DNA of 13,345 bases, from assembly GCA_034696485.1 (NCBI GenBank), contig JAQIWT010000969.1, forward strand, positions 1-13,345. The letters are read 5' to 3'. Each line of letters begins with the position of its first letter. Within the stretch, counting starts at the first letter, position 1. Below, in pieces: positions 8,630 to 13,345 of this stretch. This DNA comes from Isohypsibius dastychi. Its lineage: Eukaryota; Tardigrada; Eutardigrada; Parachela; Isohypsibiidae. The notes below the pieces were generated by a model. That model did no database searches, was not told the DNA's origin, and worked only from the letters and a program-made list of their open reading frames with translations. A program made the position numbers and the translations under genes.

Positions 8630-9380
8630 GATGCTGACTTCGACGGAAGTCTCACGAGGACGCAGCTGGGTCAGCAATCCTGTAAAATAAACCTAATCAC
8701 CGTAACGAAGGACAAAGAGACGCCGTGCTTAGCACCGAGGTGTTTAAGGTCCAGATTACATGTACAAAAGTACCACCTATTGGAACGATTACTTGATAAC
8801 TACCTACTAGGTAGCACTTTGAATTCGCGGAGATAAAAACTGAGTCAGACACAGCAAGAAGAAAGACACTTGACGATTTTCTTAATAAAATTACAAGGGT
8901 TCGACCAGATTTCAGTTATTTCCAACTTCTGCACCACACGAAATACTTTTAAAATGTTTCGAATTAGGAAATCTTCTCGTAATCACAGCAGGAAGCGAAC
9001 GCAGCCTCGTGCATGTGCCGGTGTCGGCATTTTGCTCTCGAAAGAAAGAAATCTTAGTTTTACTTCAGAATAAATCCCTCTTTGACGAAATTTTAAACGA
9101 GTGCGGCGCGATCGTCTTCGAACAAGCGCTGACCACCGCTTCCGGCAATATCGCAGTCACGAGACATCCAGTAAGTAACGTCAGCGAAAACTACGCAAAT
9201 TCCAAGCTGTCCAAAGTGCAGACAAAGCGGCTGTTCCTCAGCCACTCCACTCTCTAAGCCCGGAACAGCTTCCAAGCCGTATTCAAACTGACAGAAACGT
9301 TTGTAAACAGAACGGGCAGTTGAAAAGTTTCAAAAACGGATTTTTGATTCTCAGCTGCAAAATTCCACAAAGAGCTCCAA
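8630..9380. other. Divergent promoter interval between TPR-SET and thymidine phosphorylase
   Basis: The two flanking genes point away from each other, so this 750-bp interval should hold both promoters. The left 320 bp are duplicated flank of the TPR-SET gene. No TATA box is evident for either gene. Short plus-strand frames (MFRIRKSSRNHSRKR... from 8954; a second from 9009) are not recognisable. A strong donor (GTAAGT, 9171) and a possible acceptor (TCTCAG ending 9354) could define a 184-nt 5'UTR intron of the phosphorylase gene; the resulting join does not extend the enzyme's frame cleanly. Confidence 0.4.
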
Positions 9381-11269
<1,889 letters not shown>

Positions 11270-11394
11270 CTTTTGTCCCAGCAACGGCAGTCAGCCGGTG
11301 CCAGCTGTACTGTAGCCTGTAGTGGAAAATTAATTTGATGCATTTGCCTCTACAAGGTAGTATGAAAACATATCAATTAACGACCGACCAAAAA

Positions 11395-11400
11395 AATAAA
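11395..11400 (+). terminator. Poly(A) signal of thymidine phosphorylase
   Basis: AATAAA lies 126 nt after the TAA stop and is followed by a G/T-rich stretch (tggcggttcgttttggtcg), as expected of a cleavage/polyadenylation region. Confidence 0.6.
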
Positions 11401-11527
11401 TGGCGGTTCGTTTTGGTCGACAGCACGCTTCGAATTTGATGCGTCAAGGTTCGATAACCCAGTTGCCGTTAACTTAGAAAGTTCTGGTATGTGACTGATG
11501 AGAACAAATTAAGACTTAGACAGATAT
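11401..11527. other. Spacer between thymidine phosphorylase and the inverted-repeat element
   Basis: I see no gene or RNA structure. A TTCGA sequence near 11447 resembles a tRNA T-loop, but the stem does not pair. Confidence 0.5.
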
Positions 11528-11553
11528 TAAGCGGTTTGCGTAGGTGGTAACTT
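11528..11553 (+). repeat. Left terminal inverted repeat
   Basis: Begins TAAGCGGTTTGCGT. It differs from the right end at three positions (15, 20 and 24 of 26). Confidence 0.75.
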
Positions 11554-11578
11554 GGTGGTAACATCCTCATATCACGGC

Positions 11579-11627
11579 GCTGGTAACTAACATTAACTGG
11601 CAGGTTACAGGCAAGTTAGTTACCAGC
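11579..11627. repeat. Perfect 13-bp inverted repeat in the element's left subterminal region
   Basis: GCTGGTAACTAAC (11579-11591) and GTTAGTTACCAGC (11615-11627) are exact reverse complements around a 23-nt loop. The arms contain the TGGTAAC core also seen at 11545-11551 and 11556-11562 and inverted at 12370-12376, so they may be protein-binding sites rather than a structural hairpin. Confidence 0.75.
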
Positions 11628-12279
11628 AATCGCTCTGCTGCGAAAAACCACGCTGCTGTAACGCATTTCACAAATAATTCCAAAATTTCGAAGAGTTTAA
11701 AGTTACTCTTCCATTCTCCCGGTCTCCATATCTACTCGAGTTTCTTATCTGGAAAAAACAGTAGAATCTTTACTGAATCTGTGCTTTTAGATGCAGCGAT
11801 GAGAGGCGAATATGACAGTTTGAAAGACGAGGGAATTCCCTGACACGAGTTACAAAATTCAACTTCCTTTCAACTGTAGTTTAGGACAGACCTTCAGTTT
11901 CTAAATGATATAGACTTTGGAACACTACCCAACAGCGGCTTTCTTTTACTGGCAAATCTTCGCGCTTAAAACTTAAACAGCAGAAATCATCAAAACCAGT
12001 TTTCCACAGAAAACTCGTTCACACAGAAAACCCGCAGCAGCTTCCTCAACTCCTCATCTTCAGCCTGGACAATCATGTTTTCTGCTCATTTGCAATGTTG
12101 TCTGGGGATCCCCGGCAAGATTTGATATCATGGTTGTTGAAATTGCCAAAAACTGACAAACCAAAAACCACAACACTGAGAATAAATTTCTCGAGTTTTT
12201 CGAAAATGCGAAGCGAGAAGGTTTACGGATTTTCGGTTGCGTGAGCCCGCGTTACTGGCTGAAACAGCCAATCAGCACT

Positions 12280-12323
12280 GATCACAAAAAACGCCCCATT
12301 AGGTGATCACCGTTTGTGTGATC
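12280..12323. repeat. Cluster of GATCAC/GTGATC sites and palindrome
   Basis: Within 44 bp lie GATCACA (12280-12286), the 10-bp palindrome GGTGATCACC (12302-12311) and TGTGATC (12317-12323). The outer arms (GATCACAAAAAACG versus CGTTTGTGTGATC) form an imperfect stem with the palindrome near the loop. The cluster lies inside the transposon-like element. Confidence 0.6.
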
Positions 12324-12410
12324 TGGGAGCTAATTCAGGGGACGGACTATCAGGTCTGTTGCTATTGGTGTTACCAGCTGACGCTGTTAGCTGAGAACCA
12401 AAATTATCTC

Positions 12411-12436
12411 AAATTAACACCAACGCAAACCGCTTA
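12411..12436 (-). repeat. Right terminal inverted repeat
   Basis: Reverse complement begins TAAGCGGTTTGCGT and pairs with 11528-11553. Confidence 0.75.
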
Positions 12437-12511
12437 TTGAGCTGTTTGGACAAAGTATAATTACTAAATCGAAGCATCAAGCGGTATCAAATTTATACAC
12501 AAAAGAGAACA

Positions 12512-12643
12512 ATGAGTCTGCGATCGCCAAATGACACCATCAACTTATTTATCAAGTTCACCAAGGTATTTTTCGAGTCTTCGGGGCACAGTTCTGTTGA
12601 TCTCAATGCTGAGATCGACTGCATAGCTGTCCAACAGTTTTAG
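12512..12643 (+). other. Possible 43-codon upstream ORF
   Basis: A short frame (MSLRSPNDTINLF...VQQF, 43 codons) ends 35 nt before the first ATG of the next gene, in a different frame. If the transcript starts upstream of 12512 this would be an upstream ORF. No TATA box is seen to fix the transcription start, and a donor-like AAG|GTATTT at 12570 inside it could instead mark a 5'UTR exon. Confidence 0.25.
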
Positions 12644-12678
12644 TTCTCCACGGCGGTGTTTCCTTTCGAATAACCTGC

Positions 12679-13345
12679 ATGGTATCCAGCAACAACAATT
12701 CTATCAGAAATATGCAGGGAGGCTTGATATTGTCCATTGGACTGGCATTAATTATATCGGCAGCATGCGGTAAGATTCCGAAACGTCAGATCGATTTCGC
12801 TGATTGCCTGGACTAAGGTCATCACCATAATACGGTCTTCAATTACAGCTCCTATTTCCGACGAAGATGGAACAGGATACGCTCCACAAACACGAGCTAC
12901 AAAACAGACTACACCCTATAGCTCCGGAATCGAGGACGAAGAACAAGAGCAAGTCGACGTCACCAAGTACACAACAAAAGCATTGACTAAAGAAACAACG
13001 AAAGCATACGAATTGAAAGAGGAAGAGGCTGAGATGACCACAAAGTACACCAAAGCGACCATGAAACCAACAACTGCGGCGTACGTCAAGGAAAAGCCGG
13101 TGGTTACAAAGGCCACCACACAGGCTTACGAAGAAAAAGAAGAGGAACAAGAAGAAGAAAAAGAAGTTGAGGAAGGGTATGCGAAACCAGCGGCAACCAC
13201 CAAGTACGCAACAAAAGCATCGACTAAAGAAACAACGAAAGCATACGAATTGAAAGAGGAAGAGAGTGAAGAGGAAGAGGCTGAGATGACCACAAAGTAC
13301 ACCAAAGCGACCATGAAACCAACAACTGCGGCGTACGTCAAGGAA
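12679..13345 (+). CDS. Secreted T/K/E-rich repeat protein, 3' end beyond window
   Basis: Exon 1 is 12679-12769 and exon 2 starts at 12849 and is still open at the window edge; the intron is 79 nt, phase 1. A hydrophobic signal peptide (LILSIGLALIISAACA) is followed by an acidic start (PISDEDG) and then threonine/lysine blocks (TKYTTKA, KETTKAYELKEEE, MTTKYTKATMKPTTAAY) alternating with glutamate runs. The chain looks disordered and mucin-like, without cysteines after the signal peptide. Its layout matches the TTKK gene at 880: signal-peptide exon, short phase-1 intron whose splice rebuilds Ala (G|CT) followed by Pro, then a long low-complexity exon. Two in-frame starts exist: 12679 and 12712. 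The second (MQGGLIL) gives the more typical short signal peptide and has A at -3. Function unknown; matrix or mucus is a guess. Confidence 0.8.
12962..13345 (+). repeat. 79-residue coding tandem repeat, nearly identical units
   Basis: Units at 12962-13093 (132 nt) and 13199-13345 (147 nt, cut by the window edge) are offset by 237 nt (79 codons). They differ by two substitutions plus one 15-nt in-frame insertion that repeats the GAAGAGGAAGAG-type glutamate codons. Near identity implies recent expansion or ongoing homogenisation, and more units probably follow. Confidence 0.9.

Larger units (their letters stand above)
5830..8950. repeat. Tandem segmental duplication, right unit
   Basis: Partner of the unit at about 2952-5560, with the same order and orientation: TTKK tail relic, then the minus-strand TPR-SET gene, then its 5' flank. 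This unit keeps the full C-terminal coding region, so it is closer to the ancestral length. Confidence 0.8.
11528..12436. mobile_element. TA-flanked non-autonomous DNA transposon (MITE-like), about 905 bp
   Basis: The ends are imperfect terminal inverted repeats: 11528-11553 and 12411-12436 match at 23 of 26 positions when one is reverse-complemented, including the terminal TA. Reading TA as the target-site duplication gives an element of 11530-12434 beginning AGCGGTTTGCGT and ending ACGCAAACCGCT. TA duplication is typical of the Tc1/mariner superfamily, but the family is not certain. There is no open frame of useful length inside, so it cannot encode its own transposase. Copies of a TGGTAAC-core motif cluster just inside both ends. 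Confidence 0.7.

Noticed and set aside
11440-11465. TTCGA sequence resembling a tRNA T-arm (also near 8896)
   Set aside because: The flanking bases do not pair as a T-stem and no acceptor or anticodon arm is present.
12839-13341. Minus-strand hydrophobic open frames (Val/Ser/Phe-rich) at the right edge
   Set aside because: Reverse shadows of the Thr/Lys/Glu repeat; the plus strand has the signal peptide and consistent splice sites.

Overview
The window is eukaryotic nuclear DNA. It holds four protein-coding genes with very short spliceosomal introns: 14 of 15 inferred introns are 49-126 nt with GT...AG ends, and one optional 5'UTR intron is longer. There are TATA/AATAAA-type signals and no operon structure. 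Gene content (thymidine phosphorylase, TPR-SET proteins, secreted Thr/Lys-rich low-complexity proteins) and the compact introns fit a small-genome invertebrate. A crustacean such as a cladoceran is my best guess, but it is an inference and not proven by the sequence.

Layout. 1-800: no gene recognised. 880-2489 (+): a three-exon gene for a secreted, 498-residue, D/N/K/T/Y-rich repetitive protein with a TATA box upstream and AATAAA downstream. 2650-3250: decayed sequence ending in a relic of the same gene's 3' end. 3250-5234 (-) and 6178-8629 (-): two tandem copies of a three-exon TPR-SET gene (SMYD-like, no MYND finger), each preceded on its left by a relic of the low-complexity gene's 3' end. 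The left copy has lost about 520 bp, removing its C-terminal domain, and now ends inside what was 3'UTR. 8630-9380: divergent promoter interval. 9381-11269 (+): nine-exon thymidine phosphorylase of 450 residues. 11528-12436: a TA-flanked, non-coding element with 24-26 bp imperfect terminal inverted repeats and subterminal copies of a TGGTAAC-core motif. 12679-13345 (+, runs off the end): a second secreted Thr/Lys/Glu-rich repeat protein with the same signal-peptide exon and phase-1 intron arrangement as the first.

How they relate. The two outer genes look like members of one fast-evolving family of secreted low-complexity proteins. The TPR-SET pair arose by a roughly 3 kb tandem duplication that also carried the tail of a low-complexity family member. 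The thymidine phosphorylase is an ordinary housekeeping nucleoside-salvage gene, divergently oriented from the right-hand TPR-SET gene. The most interesting items are the low-complexity secreted family with its gene relics, the remodelled C-terminus of the left TPR-SET copy, and the apparently undescribed 0.9 kb inverted-repeat element. All gene models are conceptual: no transcript or database evidence was available.
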